From positions 48,297-112,296 of the forward strand of contig JAUYGX010000111.1 in assembly GCA_030690365.1 (NCBI GenBank): 64,000 nt of DNA, read 5' to 3'. Position 1 is the stretch's first letter, and each line of letters begins with the position of its first letter. Source of the stretch: Bacteroidales bacterium. GTDB taxonomy: Bacteria > Bacteroidota > Bacteroidia > Bacteroidales > F082. This document shows positions 53,555-61,484 of this stretch, piece after piece. The notes below the pieces were generated by a model. That model saw only the letters and a program-made list of their open reading frames with translations. It was not told the origin of the DNA and did not search any database. The translations under genes were made by a program, and so were the position numbers.

Positions 53555-53664
53555 GTTACAACTGGCTAAAGCCAAGCTGCAAGGGATGGAGTTTATTGTG
53601 TTTTATTCATTTACACTGAACGTGTTAAATGGACATCCATTGCAGTCTGGCTTTATCCGACTGC
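53555..53664. repeat. REP/MITE-like unit 2 (diverged)
   Basis: Starts with ACTGGCTAAAGCCAAGCTGC and ends with TGCAGTCTGGCTTTATCCGACTGC. Same layout as unit 1, with point changes in the left hairpin. The stretch 53665-53781 after it holds no gene. Confidence 0.75.
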
Positions 53665-53781
53665 CCCCTCATTCAGAATTCTTGCAATACCTCCATAATA
53701 ATTTAATACCATTTAAATATTAGTCTCAATCTATGCCTTATTTCAATGTTGAAGTGTTGCTAAAGCAGAAGGAACTTGTGT

Positions 53782-53931
53782 TGCAGTCGGCTAAAGCCAG
53801 ACTGCAATGGATTGATTCTATTCAGATTTATCCAACTACAATGAACATGTTAAAAGTGCATCCATTGCAGTCTGGATTTATCCGACTGCACGATCAAATT
53901 TATTCCTTCATTTCCAGGTATTTGTTACTAA
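53782..53931. repeat. REP/MITE-like unit 3
   Basis: Left hairpin TGCAGTCGGCTAAAGCCAGACTGCA and right hairpin TGCAGTCTGGATTTATCCGACTGCA. Nearly identical to unit 1, including the 3' extension with ATCAAATTTATTC and TTTCCAGGTATT. An open frame across this unit (53733-54056) is a by-product of the repeat. Confidence 0.8.
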
Positions 53932-53998
53932 TGGAAAATGAACGGACACCCTATTTAATTCATTTTTCCCCCTACCCTATTTCAAAGACGTTTAATGC

Positions 53999-54006
53999 TA
54001 TCTTTG
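53999..54006 (+). promoter_or_regulatory. -7 promoter element (TATCTTTG) of the lgt operon
   Basis: An exact TAnnTTTG match 21 bases before the lgt ATG, just after the repeat block. No clear -33 box. Confidence 0.55.
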
Positions 54007-54027
54007 TTTCACTGAAAATTTACCTGT

Positions 54028-55185
54028 ATGTATCCCCGGATAAGCGATTTTATTAACGATGTATTTGGCACCCACCTGAATTTGCCCATCCAAAGCTATG
54101 GTTTCTTTTTAGCCACAGCGTTTGTAGTTGGAGCCTATTTTTTAAATAAAGAATTGATCCGACAGGAAAAAGCGGGATACGTGTGGTCCACAAAACGAAA
54201 AATGGTCATTGGCCAAAAAGCCAGTGTTTCCGAATTGACCATCATTTTTTTTATAAGCCTGCTGGTGGGATACAAATTATCGGCGTTAATATTTAATTAT
54301 CAGGAATTTGGCAGCAATCCACAGGCCTTTGTTTTTTCTTCCTCGGGGAGTTGGATTGGCGGTTTAATATTGGCTTCAGGTTTCACTTTCGTTCAATATT
54401 ACCTAAAAAAGCAAAAAGCGCTTGATCCGCCAGAGGTCAAAGAAATAGTAGTACATGCCAACCAGCAAACCTGGTCCATTGTATTTGTAGCCGTTATTTT
54501 TGGAATTGTTGGAGCCAAAATTTTTCACCAACTGGAAAATTGGCAGGATTTTATGGCCGATCCCATTGGAAGCATGCTTAGTTTTAGCGGACTCACCTTT
54601 TACGGAGGTCTCATTGTGGCCGCATTCGGGGTGGGATACTACAGCGAAAAACATGGCATTCCATGGCGGCGAATGGCCGACAGCATTGCTCCTTCGTTGA
54701 TATTGGCTTACGGAATCGGCCGAATTGGTTGTCAGGTTGCAGGCGACGGCGATTGGGGCATTGTAAACCTGGCTCCTATGCCCCAATGGTTATCATTTTT
54801 ACCCGACTGGGTCTGGGCCTATAATTACCCGCACAACATCCTCAACGAAGGCGTCCGGATCGAGGGATGTACCGGAGTTCATTGTATGCAACTGGCACAA
54901 ACAGTTTACCCTACGCCCCTTTACGAAACTGCCATGTCGCTGCTCATCTTCCTGTTTCTGTGGTCGATCAGGAAAAGATTTAAAACAGCAGGGATTATTT
55001 TTGCCATTTATCTCATGCTCAATGGAGTAGAGCGATTTTTAATCGAACAAATCCGGGTGAACAATTTATTTGATTTTTTGGGAATGAAAGTAACCCAGGC
55101 CGAAGTGATTGCTACCTTTATTTTTAGTTTGGGGCTGGTATTTTTTATTTATTTGTTAGTACAAAAACCGAAACCACTGATATGA
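54028..55185 (+). CDS. lgt: Prolipoprotein diacylglyceryl transferase, 385 aa
   Basis: Transfers diacylglycerol from phosphatidylglycerol to the Cys of lipoprotein precursors in the inner membrane. About seven membrane helices, the family start YGFFLATAFVVGAYFLNKEL, a SGLTFYGGLIVAAFGVGYY segment, and the signature GRIGCQVAGDGDWG, which departs from the usual GRxGNFxNxExxG as seen in Bacteroidota-type Lgt proteins. It is about 100 residues longer than E. coli Lgt, with extra loops (for example EGVRIEGCTGVHCMQL). It overlaps the next gene by four bases. Confidence 0.88.
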   Translation: MYPRISDFINDVFGTHLNLPIQSYGFFLATAFVVGAYFLNKELIRQEKAGYVWSTKRKMVIGQKASVSELTIIFFISLLVGYKLSALIFNYQEFGSNPQAFVFSSSGSWIGGLILASGFTFVQYYLKKQKALDPPEVKEIVVHANQQTWSIVFVAVIFGIVGAKIFHQLENWQDFMADPIGSMLSFSGLTFYGGLIVAAFGVGYYSEKHGIPWRRMADSIAPSLILAYGIGRIGCQVAGDGDWGIVNLAPMPQWLSFLPDWVWAYNYPHNILNEGVRIEGCTGVHCMQLAQTVYPTPLYETAMSLLIFLFLWSIRKRFKTAGIIFAIYLMLNGVERFLIEQIRVNNLFDFLGMKVTQAEVIATFIFSLGLVFFIYLLVQKPKPLI

Positions 55186-55985
55186 ACCTCGAATATATTA
55201 CACTAGAAGTCAATAAAATATGTATCGAAACCGGGCAATTTATTAAAAGCCATGTTGAGAAACTTTCCGATCAGGATGTCGTTGAAAAAGGCATTCACAA
55301 CCTTGTCACTTTCGTGGATAAAGAATCAGAGAAACGCATTATCGAAGCACTGACGCCATTGGTTGAAGATGCAGGATTTATTGCTGAAGAACAAAGCGAA
55401 CTGCCACGAAGCGACGTGTACAACTGGATTGTGGACCCTTTGGATGGCACCACTAACTTCATTCATGGTATTCCTTTGTTTGCTATTTCGATTGCTTTGA
55501 TGAAAAAGGACGAAGTGATGATTGGCGTGGTTTACGAAGTAAATATGAAAGAGTGTTTTTATGCCTGGAAGGGTGGCGGGGCATTTTTAAATGGTAAGCC
55601 AATTCATGTTTCTGGCACCAACAAACTCGACAATTCGCTGATTGCCACTGGATTTCCTTATTATGATTATTCGTTACTTGATCCCTACTTGTCCCTTTTT
55701 AAAGATCTGATGCAAACTTCGCGTGGTGTACGTCGGCTGGGCTCGGCTGCGGTCGACTTGGCCTATGTGGCCTGTGGAAGGTTTGAGCTGTTTTATGAAT
55801 ATGGGTTGCAATCGTGGGATGTAGCGGCAGGAGTTTTAATTGTGCTGGAAGCCGGTGGAAAGGTGACTGATTTCAAACAAGGAAACCAATATGTCTTTGG
55901 ACATCAGATGATTGCATCCAACGCCTTAATTCACAGCGAATTCACCTACAAATTTCAGGAGCATTTCGAAAACGAAACCTTATAA
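55182..55985 (+). CDS. Inositol monophosphatase family protein (SuhB-like), 267 aa
   Basis: Mg-dependent sugar phosphatase fold. Metal-binding motifs are present in order: Glu in FIAEEQSE, DPLDGTTNFIHG, and WDVAAGVLIVLEAGG with its Asp. It should dephosphorylate myo-inositol phosphate or a related compound (3'-phosphoadenosine phosphate phosphatases share the fold). It overlaps lgt by four bases (ATGA) and lies 42 bases before the DUF2061 gene. Confidence 0.92.
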   Translation: MNLEYITLEVNKICIETGQFIKSHVEKLSDQDVVEKGIHNLVTFVDKESEKRIIEALTPLVEDAGFIAEEQSELPRSDVYNWIVDPLDGTTNFIHGIPLFAISIALMKKDEVMIGVVYEVNMKECFYAWKGGGAFLNGKPIHVSGTNKLDNSLIATGFPYYDYSLLDPYLSLFKDLMQTSRGVRRLGSAAVDLAYVACGRFELFYEYGLQSWDVAAGVLIVLEAGGKVTDFKQGNQYVFGHQMIASNALIHSEFTYKFQEHFENETL

Positions 55986-56027
55986 ACCTTCGCAATATTT
56001 TAGTATTATTGCATAAAAGTAAGTGAT

Positions 56028-56354
56028 ATGTCCCCAAAAAAGCTTGTTCCGGGCGAACTGGAAAAAGATAGTCCATACAGAAGTCTCTTTAAAGCCATTA
56101 GTTGGCGGTTTATAGCCTCTGGCGCAACGTTTATCATCAGTTTTACTGTATTTACACAAGCCACTCAAAGTGCCTTTAAAGATGTAATTGGCGCAGTATC
56201 AATGATTACAGCCATTGACATGATTGCCAAACTGATTTTATATTATCTTCACGAAAGGTTATGGACCAATATTGTATGGGGAAAATACTGGCATCGTCAA
56301 GTTTTGCGTAAGCGATATAAAAGCATTCATAAAAAACGTCCAGAAAAATCCTGA
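56028..56354 (+). CDS. DUF2061 membrane protein, 108 aa
   Basis: A small protein with two membrane segments and the DUF2061 pattern: SLFKAISWRFIASGATFIISF, then AVSMITAIDMIAKLILYYLHERLWTNI. Members occur near sulfate or envelope genes in other bacteria; their role is not established. It starts 42 bases after the phosphatase and is followed by nfeD after two bases. Confidence 0.9.
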   Translation: MSPKKLVPGELEKDSPYRSLFKAISWRFIASGATFIISFTVFTQATQSAFKDVIGAVSMITAIDMIAKLILYYLHERLWTNIVWGKYWHRQVLRKRYKSIHKKRPEKS

Positions 56355-56356
56355 CC

Positions 56357-57712
56357 ATGAAAAACCTTCGCTCCAAATCGTTCATTTTGCTCGTATTTAT
56401 CCTGGTTGCTTTTCAACAGCTGTTACAGGCCAACAACGACAGTACAACGGTGGTGTATACCTTCGACATGAAAGAGATGATTGCACCGCCTGTATGGAGA
56501 ACCACAAAAAATGCCATTAACCAGGCTGTTGAGCAGAAGGCAGATTTGATTGTAATTCACATGAACACCTACGGTGGAACGCTGGATGATGCTGACTCGA
56601 TCCGCACAAAAATCATGACATGCCCGATTCCGGTATATGTATTTATTGATAAAAACGCTGCTTCGGCGGGAGCGCTCATTTCCATCGCCTGCGACAGCAT
56701 TTATATGGCACCCGGATCGAGCATTGGGGCCGCCACGGTAGTTAATCAAAGCGGAGAACAACTACCCGACAAATACCAGAGTTATATGCGTTCGATGATG
56801 CGTGCCACTGCCGAAGCCAACAACCGCGATCCTAAGATTGCACAAGCCATGGTAGATCCTAAAATCTACGTGGCCGGCATCAGCGACTCGGGCCAGGTGC
56901 TTACATTTACAGTAAGCGAAGCCATGCAACACGGATTTTGCGAAGCAAAAGTGAGTAACATGGGCGAATTGCTGCAACATGCAGGCGTACAGAATTATAA
57001 AATTAAAGAACACCATATTTCTGCCACCGACAGAATGATCGGATGGCTTATAAATCCATTTGTCAGTGGCATTTTGATTATGTTGATTATTGGGGGGATA
57101 TATTTTGAACTTCAGACCCCCGGAATCGGATTTCCATTGGCCGCCGCTGCTGTGGCTGCCCTGTTGTATTTTGCACCGCTTTATCTGGAAGGGCTTGCCA
57201 ATCATTGGGAAATCATCGTTTTTGTGATAGGTATAGTTTTAATTGCCATTGAAGTTTTCGTCATTCCCGGATTTGGTATCACTGGAATTTTAGGGCTGGT
57301 GCTTATGATTATCGGCCTAACCCTGAGTATGGTAGGCAACATTAATCCGGGCAATTTGGATGCCAATATCTCTCAGATTACCAAAGCATTGGCCGTGGTG
57401 GTGATTGCCTTTTTTCTGGCTATTACAGGAAGTATAATGTTGAGTAAAAAGCTGTTTACGAGCAAGGCCTTTGGCCATTTAGCCCTTCAAAAAACACAAA
57501 ACACCTCTGAAGGATACACTTCTGCATCCCCGGAATATACAGCCAGAATAGGCCAGGAAGGTATCGCCTACACCATGCTCCGGCCTGCTGGTAAAATCAT
57601 GATCGACAACGAATTGTACGATGCTACCGCCCGAACCGGATTGATTGAAAAAGGTGAAAAAATTGTGGTGGTGGGTTATCTGAATGCCCAACTGGTGGTA
57701 AAGAAATTATAG
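56357..57712 (+). CDS. NfeD family membrane protein with ClpP-like serine protease domain, 451 aa
   Basis: Signal peptide (1-26), then a ClpP/SDH-like serine protease domain (about 30-220) with VIHMNTYGG and the active-site region DKNAASAGALISIACDSIYMAPGSSIGAA (Ser of SAG). Four to five membrane helices (about 235-370) and a C-terminal soluble NfeD OB-fold (about 385-451, RIGQEGIAYTMLRPAGKIMIDNELYDATA). These long NfeD proteins cooperate with stomatin-like proteins in membrane quality control; no stomatin gene is seen here. It overlaps dapB at the 3' end by six bases, convergent. Confidence 0.92.
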   Translation: MKNLRSKSFILLVFILVAFQQLLQANNDSTTVVYTFDMKEMIAPPVWRTTKNAINQAVEQKADLIVIHMNTYGGTLDDADSIRTKIMTCPIPVYVFIDKNAASAGALISIACDSIYMAPGSSIGAATVVNQSGEQLPDKYQSYMRSMMRATAEANNRDPKIAQAMVDPKIYVAGISDSGQVLTFTVSEAMQHGFCEAKVSNMGELLQHAGVQNYKIKEHHISATDRMIGWLINPFVSGILIMLIIGGIYFELQTPGIGFPLAAAAVAALLYFAPLYLEGLANHWEIIVFVIGIVLIAIEVFVIPGFGITGILGLVLMIIGLTLSMVGNINPGNLDANISQITKALAVVVIAFFLAITGSIMLSKKLFTSKAFGHLALQKTQNTSEGYTSASPEYTARIGQEGIAYTMLRPAGKIMIDNELYDATARTGLIEKGEKIVVVGYLNAQLVVKKL

Positions 57713-58432
57713 AATAAGATCCTGCATTAAATCCTTCATGGAATATATCCCTGATTTTCCTGCCAGGAATTCGGCAGCAAGGACAGCCCCCAGGGCAAAT
57801 CCCTGCCTGTTTTTAGCCTCATGAACCAATGAAATGATGTCTTGTTCCGATTCATAAGTAACCACATGCGTCCCGGCAACCTCCCCTTCTCTGACACTTT
57901 CAATATGTAATGTCCCTTTTTCAGCTGGCTGTTTCAAAGTCCAGGCTTTTAAATCATCCAATCGTGCAATGACCTGGTTAGCCAGCGTAATGGCCGTTCC
58001 ACTTGGGGCATCCAGTTTATGTATGTGATGGATTTCCTTCATTTTTGGTGTATACCCCGACACTTTTGACATAATTTGCGCCAGTTGGTCATTGAGATAA
58101 AACAGAATATTTACACCCATCGAGAAGTTGGATGCATAAAAAAAAGCACCTCCATTTAATGTACATTCTTCGATAACCTCATCCCAATTTTCTAACCAAC
58201 CTGTGGTTCCTGAAACCACCGGAAGTTGATGTTGAAAACAGTATCGGTAAACATCCCTTACTCCAGCAGCCTGACTAAAATCAACAACCACAGCATTTTC
58301 GACTAATGAAACATCCAAATGATCCCAATCGGATTTCCCATCCAGACGGGTCACTATTTGGTGTCCCCTATTCAGGGCTGCTTTTTCAACTTCATGACCC
58401 ATCCGGCCATAACCCGAAAGAATGATATTCAT
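57707..58432 (-). CDS. dapB: 4-hydroxy-tetrahydrodipicolinate reductase, 241 aa
   Basis: Second committed step of the diaminopimelate/lysine pathway, which supplies peptidoglycan. N-terminal NAD(P) motif SGYGRMGHEVEKAA; catalytic EIHHIHKLDAPSGTAITLA with the His/Lys pair; FVVTYESEQD-like segment near the C-terminus. Normal length. Last gene of the run parA-parB-DUF5683-dapB. Confidence 0.95.
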   Translation of the reverse strand: MNIILSGYGRMGHEVEKAALNRGHQIVTRLDGKSDWDHLDVSLVENAVVVDFSQAAGVRDVYRYCFQHQLPVVSGTTGWLENWDEVIEECTLNGGAFFYASNFSMGVNILFYLNDQLAQIMSKVSGYTPKMKEIHHIHKLDAPSGTAITLANQVIARLDDLKAWTLKQPAEKGTLHIESVREGEVAGTHVVTYESEQDIISLVHEAKNRQGFALGAVLAAEFLAGKSGIYSMKDLMQDLIL

Positions 58433-58450
58433 AAACCTCTTTTAAAATTA

Positions 58451-59047
58451 TCAAAAGTTAACCGTAACCCGTAATCCATTAGGGGTAACATTAGCAGGCA
58501 TTATGGGAGATGCAGGATACATATTTAAGGACTCAATCATGGGATCGACCCTCACGGAAAGGTTATCGTTAACTTCCCAATAATAAAGATGTGCATCCAC
58601 AGTGGCATCCAAAATTTGTATGACGTACCAAGCCCCCATAATGATGTAAGACAACTCCATATTCCGACGGTAATAGTCACGGATAGTCTGAAGATCTTCT
58701 GCAGTGTATTTTTCCGCCAAAGGATTGGTACAATCTGCACCTAATGCAGCAGAACAAATATAGGCATCACGGTATTTCCGGTATTCCTGTCCCTTGGTTA
58801 CGCCAAAATATCCGGTAACTGCAAAACCTGCATACACGATTGGTAGCTTCCAGTACTTTTTGTTGTAGATTTGTCCGGCACCAGGTATTAGCGACAACAG
58901 CGTGGCCTTGTGAGGTGAATGGGAGCGAACCACCGTTGTATCAGCAGATTTTTTGATTTTTGTTTCCTGGCCGTTTGCACAACTTACACCTGCAAACAAA
59001 AGAAGAATGCCTAGATACAGGCCGATATTTTGAGGGATTCGGGTCAA
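58451..59047 (-). CDS. DUF5683 membrane protein, about 198 aa
   Basis: I place the start at a TTG two bases after the parB stop, which gives a signal-like N-terminus (TRIPQNIGLYLGILLLFAG); the upstream ATG at 59098 would overlap parB by 50 bases with a polar extension. The DUF5683 core is clear: HKATLLSLIPGAGQIYNKKYWKLPIVYAGF and EYRKYRDAY. Function unknown, but the position between parB and dapB is conserved in Bacteroidota. Confidence 0.82.
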   Translation of the reverse strand: MTRIPQNIGLYLGILLLFAGVSCANGQETKIKKSADTTVVRSHSPHKATLLSLIPGAGQIYNKKYWKLPIVYAGFAVTGYFGVTKGQEYRKYRDAYICSAALGADCTNPLAEKYTAEDLQTIRDYYRRNMELSYIIMGAWYVIQILDATVDAHLYYWEVNDNLSVRVDPMIESLNMYPASPIMPANVTPNGLRVTVNF

Positions 59048-59048
59048 A

Positions 59049-59957
59049 TTATTGTTGGTCGTTAAACACCTTGATAATGGTTTCGAGTTCACTATCATTT
59101 TTAAAAGTGATAACGAGAGAACCTTGACCTTTAGTATTGCGCTTCAGGCTAACTTTGGTACCCAGTTTCTGACTTATCACGGCGGTGGTTTCCTTAAATC
59201 GCTCAGGAATGGGGGCTGCTTTTTTCACAGTTTTTTTGGTAGCGGCACCGCCTTTGTCGATGGTACGTACCATTTCTTCTACCTGGCGTACATTGAGCCC
59301 CCGGTTGATGATCATGCGCAACATATTCTCCTGCAATTCGCCGTCTTCAACAGTAATCAAAGCGCGGGCGTGTCCTGTAGTTATAAAACCATCGCGCAGA
59401 GCCACCTGAACGGATGGAGGAAGTTTTAGCAGGCGCAACGAATTGGCAATGGAAGAACGGTTTTTTCCAATCCTCTCACTCAGCTTTTCCTGGGTAAGTT
59501 TACATTCTTCAATCAACCTTTGATAGCTGATGGCTACTTCAATGGCATTCAGTTCCTGGCGGTGAATATTTTCGATGAGTGCCAATTCGAGCATTTGTTC
59601 GTCGTTGGCCACACGTATAAAGGCAGGAATACGCTCTAAACCTGCTAATTGCGAAGCACGTAACCGCCGTTCTCCAGCGATCAACTGATATTTATCGTAG
59701 CCCATTTTCCGAACGGTAATGGGTTGAATAACCCCCTGAGCCAGAATAGAATCAGCCAACTCACGCAGCATCATTCCATCAAAATCGGTCCGGGGTTGAA
59801 ACGGATTTGTTTCTATTTTCGAAATTTCAAGTTCTGCAATTGCCCCGGCCACATAGTTTCCCGAAATATCGTCCGAAGTGATATCCGTATCAGGGCTTTG
59901 TAGAATCGAATCCAATCCCCTGCCCAAAGCTCTTCGTTTTCCTTTTACTTCAGTCAT
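59049..59957 (-). CDS. parB: ParB/Spo0J chromosome-partitioning protein, 302 aa
   Basis: CTPase/DNA-binding ParB: ALGRGLDSIL near the start, the CTP-binding motif box NPFQPRTDFD, AGERRLRASQLAG, ENIHRQELNAIEVA, and the helix-turn-helix LTQEKLSERIGKNRSSIANSLRLLKLP. The C-terminal dimer domain closes the protein. It loads at parS sites and helps ParA segregate chromosome origins. Starts four bases after parA. Confidence 0.96.
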   Translation of the reverse strand: MTEVKGKRRALGRGLDSILQSPDTDITSDDISGNYVAGAIAELEISKIETNPFQPRTDFDGMMLRELADSILAQGVIQPITVRKMGYDKYQLIAGERRLRASQLAGLERIPAFIRVANDEQMLELALIENIHRQELNAIEVAISYQRLIEECKLTQEKLSERIGKNRSSIANSLRLLKLPPSVQVALRDGFITTGHARALITVEDGELQENMLRMIINRGLNVRQVEEMVRTIDKGGAATKKTVKKAAPIPERFKETTAVISQKLGTKVSLKRNTKGQGSLVITFKNDSELETIIKVFNDQQ

Positions 59958-59960
59958 GCT

Positions 59961-60761
59961 TTAATCAATTTTTTTATCCTCATTGTTCATGGCCGTCATG
60001 TTGTTTTTTTGCAGAATTTCACGGGCCAGATTCAAATAATTGATGGCGCCGGTACTCTGCACATCATACATGATAATCGAATCACCAAAACTCGGGGCCT
60101 CACCAAGCTTAGTGTTCCGGCTTATGATGGTATCAAAAACCATTTTCTGGAAATGAGTTTTCACTTCATCTACCACTTGTTTGGACAAACGAAGACGGCT
60201 ATCGAACATGGTGAGAAGAATGCCTTCGATATCTAATTGTTGGTTTAAACGGCCCTGCACAATTTTAATTGTGTTCAACAACTTGCCCAGGCCTTCGAGT
60301 GCAAAATACTCGCACTGGACAGGGATGATCACCGAATCGGCCGCTGAGAGTGCGTTTACGGTAATGAGACCCAAGGAAGGTGAACAGTCGATAATGATGA
60401 AATCATATTTGTCCTTTATTTTGTCCAGCACGTTTTTCATCATCAACTCCCGATTGGGTAGATTAATGAGTTCAATTTCGGCACCAACCAAATCAATGTG
60501 CGCTGGCAACAAATCCAGGTGTGGGGTTTTGGTAGGCAAAATCACCTGATTAATATCCAGGTTGTCTACAATACATTCATAAATACTTGCCTGTACCATT
60601 TTTGGGTCGAAGCCGATTCCGGAGGTAGCATTGGCCTGAGGATCAGCATCAACAATGAGTGTGCGATATTCCAAAACAGCCAGACTGGCCGCTAGATTGA
60701 TAGAAGTGGTTGTTTTACCAACTCCGCCTTTTTGATTCGTAACAGCAATCGTTTTCCCCAT
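59961..60761 (-). CDS. parA: ParA/Soj ATPase, 266 aa
   Basis: Deviant Walker A KGGVGKTTTSINLA (residues 11-24), Walker A' IIDCSPSLGLITVNAL and Walker B-like motif PVQCEYFALEGL. It binds DNA non-specifically and drives ParB-parS movement. First gene of the cluster with a -7 box 34 bases upstream. The start at 60761 gives MGKTIAVTNQKGGVGKT, the usual opening. Confidence 0.96.
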   Translation of the reverse strand: MGKTIAVTNQKGGVGKTTTSINLAASLAVLEYRTLIVDADPQANATSGIGFDPKMVQASIYECIVDNLDINQVILPTKTPHLDLLPAHIDLVGAEIELINLPNRELMMKNVLDKIKDKYDFIIIDCSPSLGLITVNALSAADSVIIPVQCEYFALEGLGKLLNTIKIVQGRLNQQLDIEGILLTMFDSRLRLSKQVVDEVKTHFQKMVFDTIISRNTKLGEAPSFGDSIIMYDVQSTGAINYLNLAREILQKNNMTAMNNEDKKID

Positions 60762-60795
60762 AATTTTGTTCTGATATTAATCAATCTCCCAGTGG

Positions 60796-60803
60796 CAAAA
60801 ATA
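60796..60803 (-). promoter_or_regulatory. -7 promoter element (TATTTTTG) of the parAB operon
   Basis: An exact TAnnTTTG match on the minus strand, 34 bases before the parA ATG. No clear -33 box; no parS-like palindrome was seen nearby. Confidence 0.5.
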
Positions 60804-60978
60804 GCATATTGAATTGAGCCTGCAAAAAGGAAGGAGCGAACTTATTAACACACACCAAATAAATTGGCTATAAATATTTACAAGAACAATGAGACGTAAA
60901 TCTCACCATATCTTATAGTTAATCAACGAATAGTTTTCTTTACATCGGAAAAAATAGAGACTCCAATATTAGCAGTGG

Positions 60979-61332
60979 CTAGTTTTCATCTTCACCTCCC
61001 AGGTCTTCAAAAGACACATCCAGCCCGGCAGAACTCATTTCCTTATCATCCTGTTGATCATCGTCAGTATTCTTACCATTTTCGACAAATGAAATGGCTG
61101 CATTCAACCCATCACGAAATTTTTCGAAGTCCTCGCCATATAAGAATATTTTATGCTTTTCGTAAGAAAAACGGCCATCTACTTCGTTAAACCTTCGTTT
61201 GCTTTCGGTTATTGTAACAAACATTTCATTTGCGCGCGTGGCCTTTACATCAAAAAAATACGTTCTTTTCCCCGCTCTTACCGACTTTGAATAAAAATCG
61301 GCTCCTCTATCCTGCTTCTCTGGTTCTCCCAT
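60979..61332 (-). CDS. PUR family (DUF3276) nucleic-acid-binding protein, 117 aa
   Basis: A single PUR repeat: SKSVRAGKRTYFFDVKATRANEMFVTITESKRRF and KHKIFLYGEDFEKFRDGLNAAISFV, then an acidic tail rich in Asp and Gln. Bacterial PUR proteins bind single-stranded DNA or RNA and may act in regulation. Common in Bacteroidota. Monocistronic, between parA and the subtilase gene. Confidence 0.92.
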   Translation of the reverse strand: MGEPEKQDRGADFYSKSVRAGKRTYFFDVKATRANEMFVTITESKRRFNEVDGRFSYEKHKIFLYGEDFEKFRDGLNAAISFVENGKNTDDDQQDDKEMSSAGLDVSFEDLGGEDEN

Positions 61333-61484
61333 TCTGTTGTAGTAAATTGATTAATTTGTTACTTACTGCAAAATATAATGGTTCAAAGTTAATAATATTC
61401 CTTTTGCACCTTTTGCATCTGCTTTCATTGTTGAAAAAATCCTGAATTTGTTAATAACCTTATACGTTGCTATTTTTCAGAACC

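Noticed and set aside
53733..54056. Open frame of 107 codons before lgt
   Set aside because: It is built mostly from REP/MITE-like unit 3 and runs into the lgt start; no family pattern and no signal peptide.
59961..61000. parS site near parAB
   Set aside because: I searched by eye for a TGTTTCACGTGGAACA-like palindrome and found none; it may lie elsewhere in the genome.
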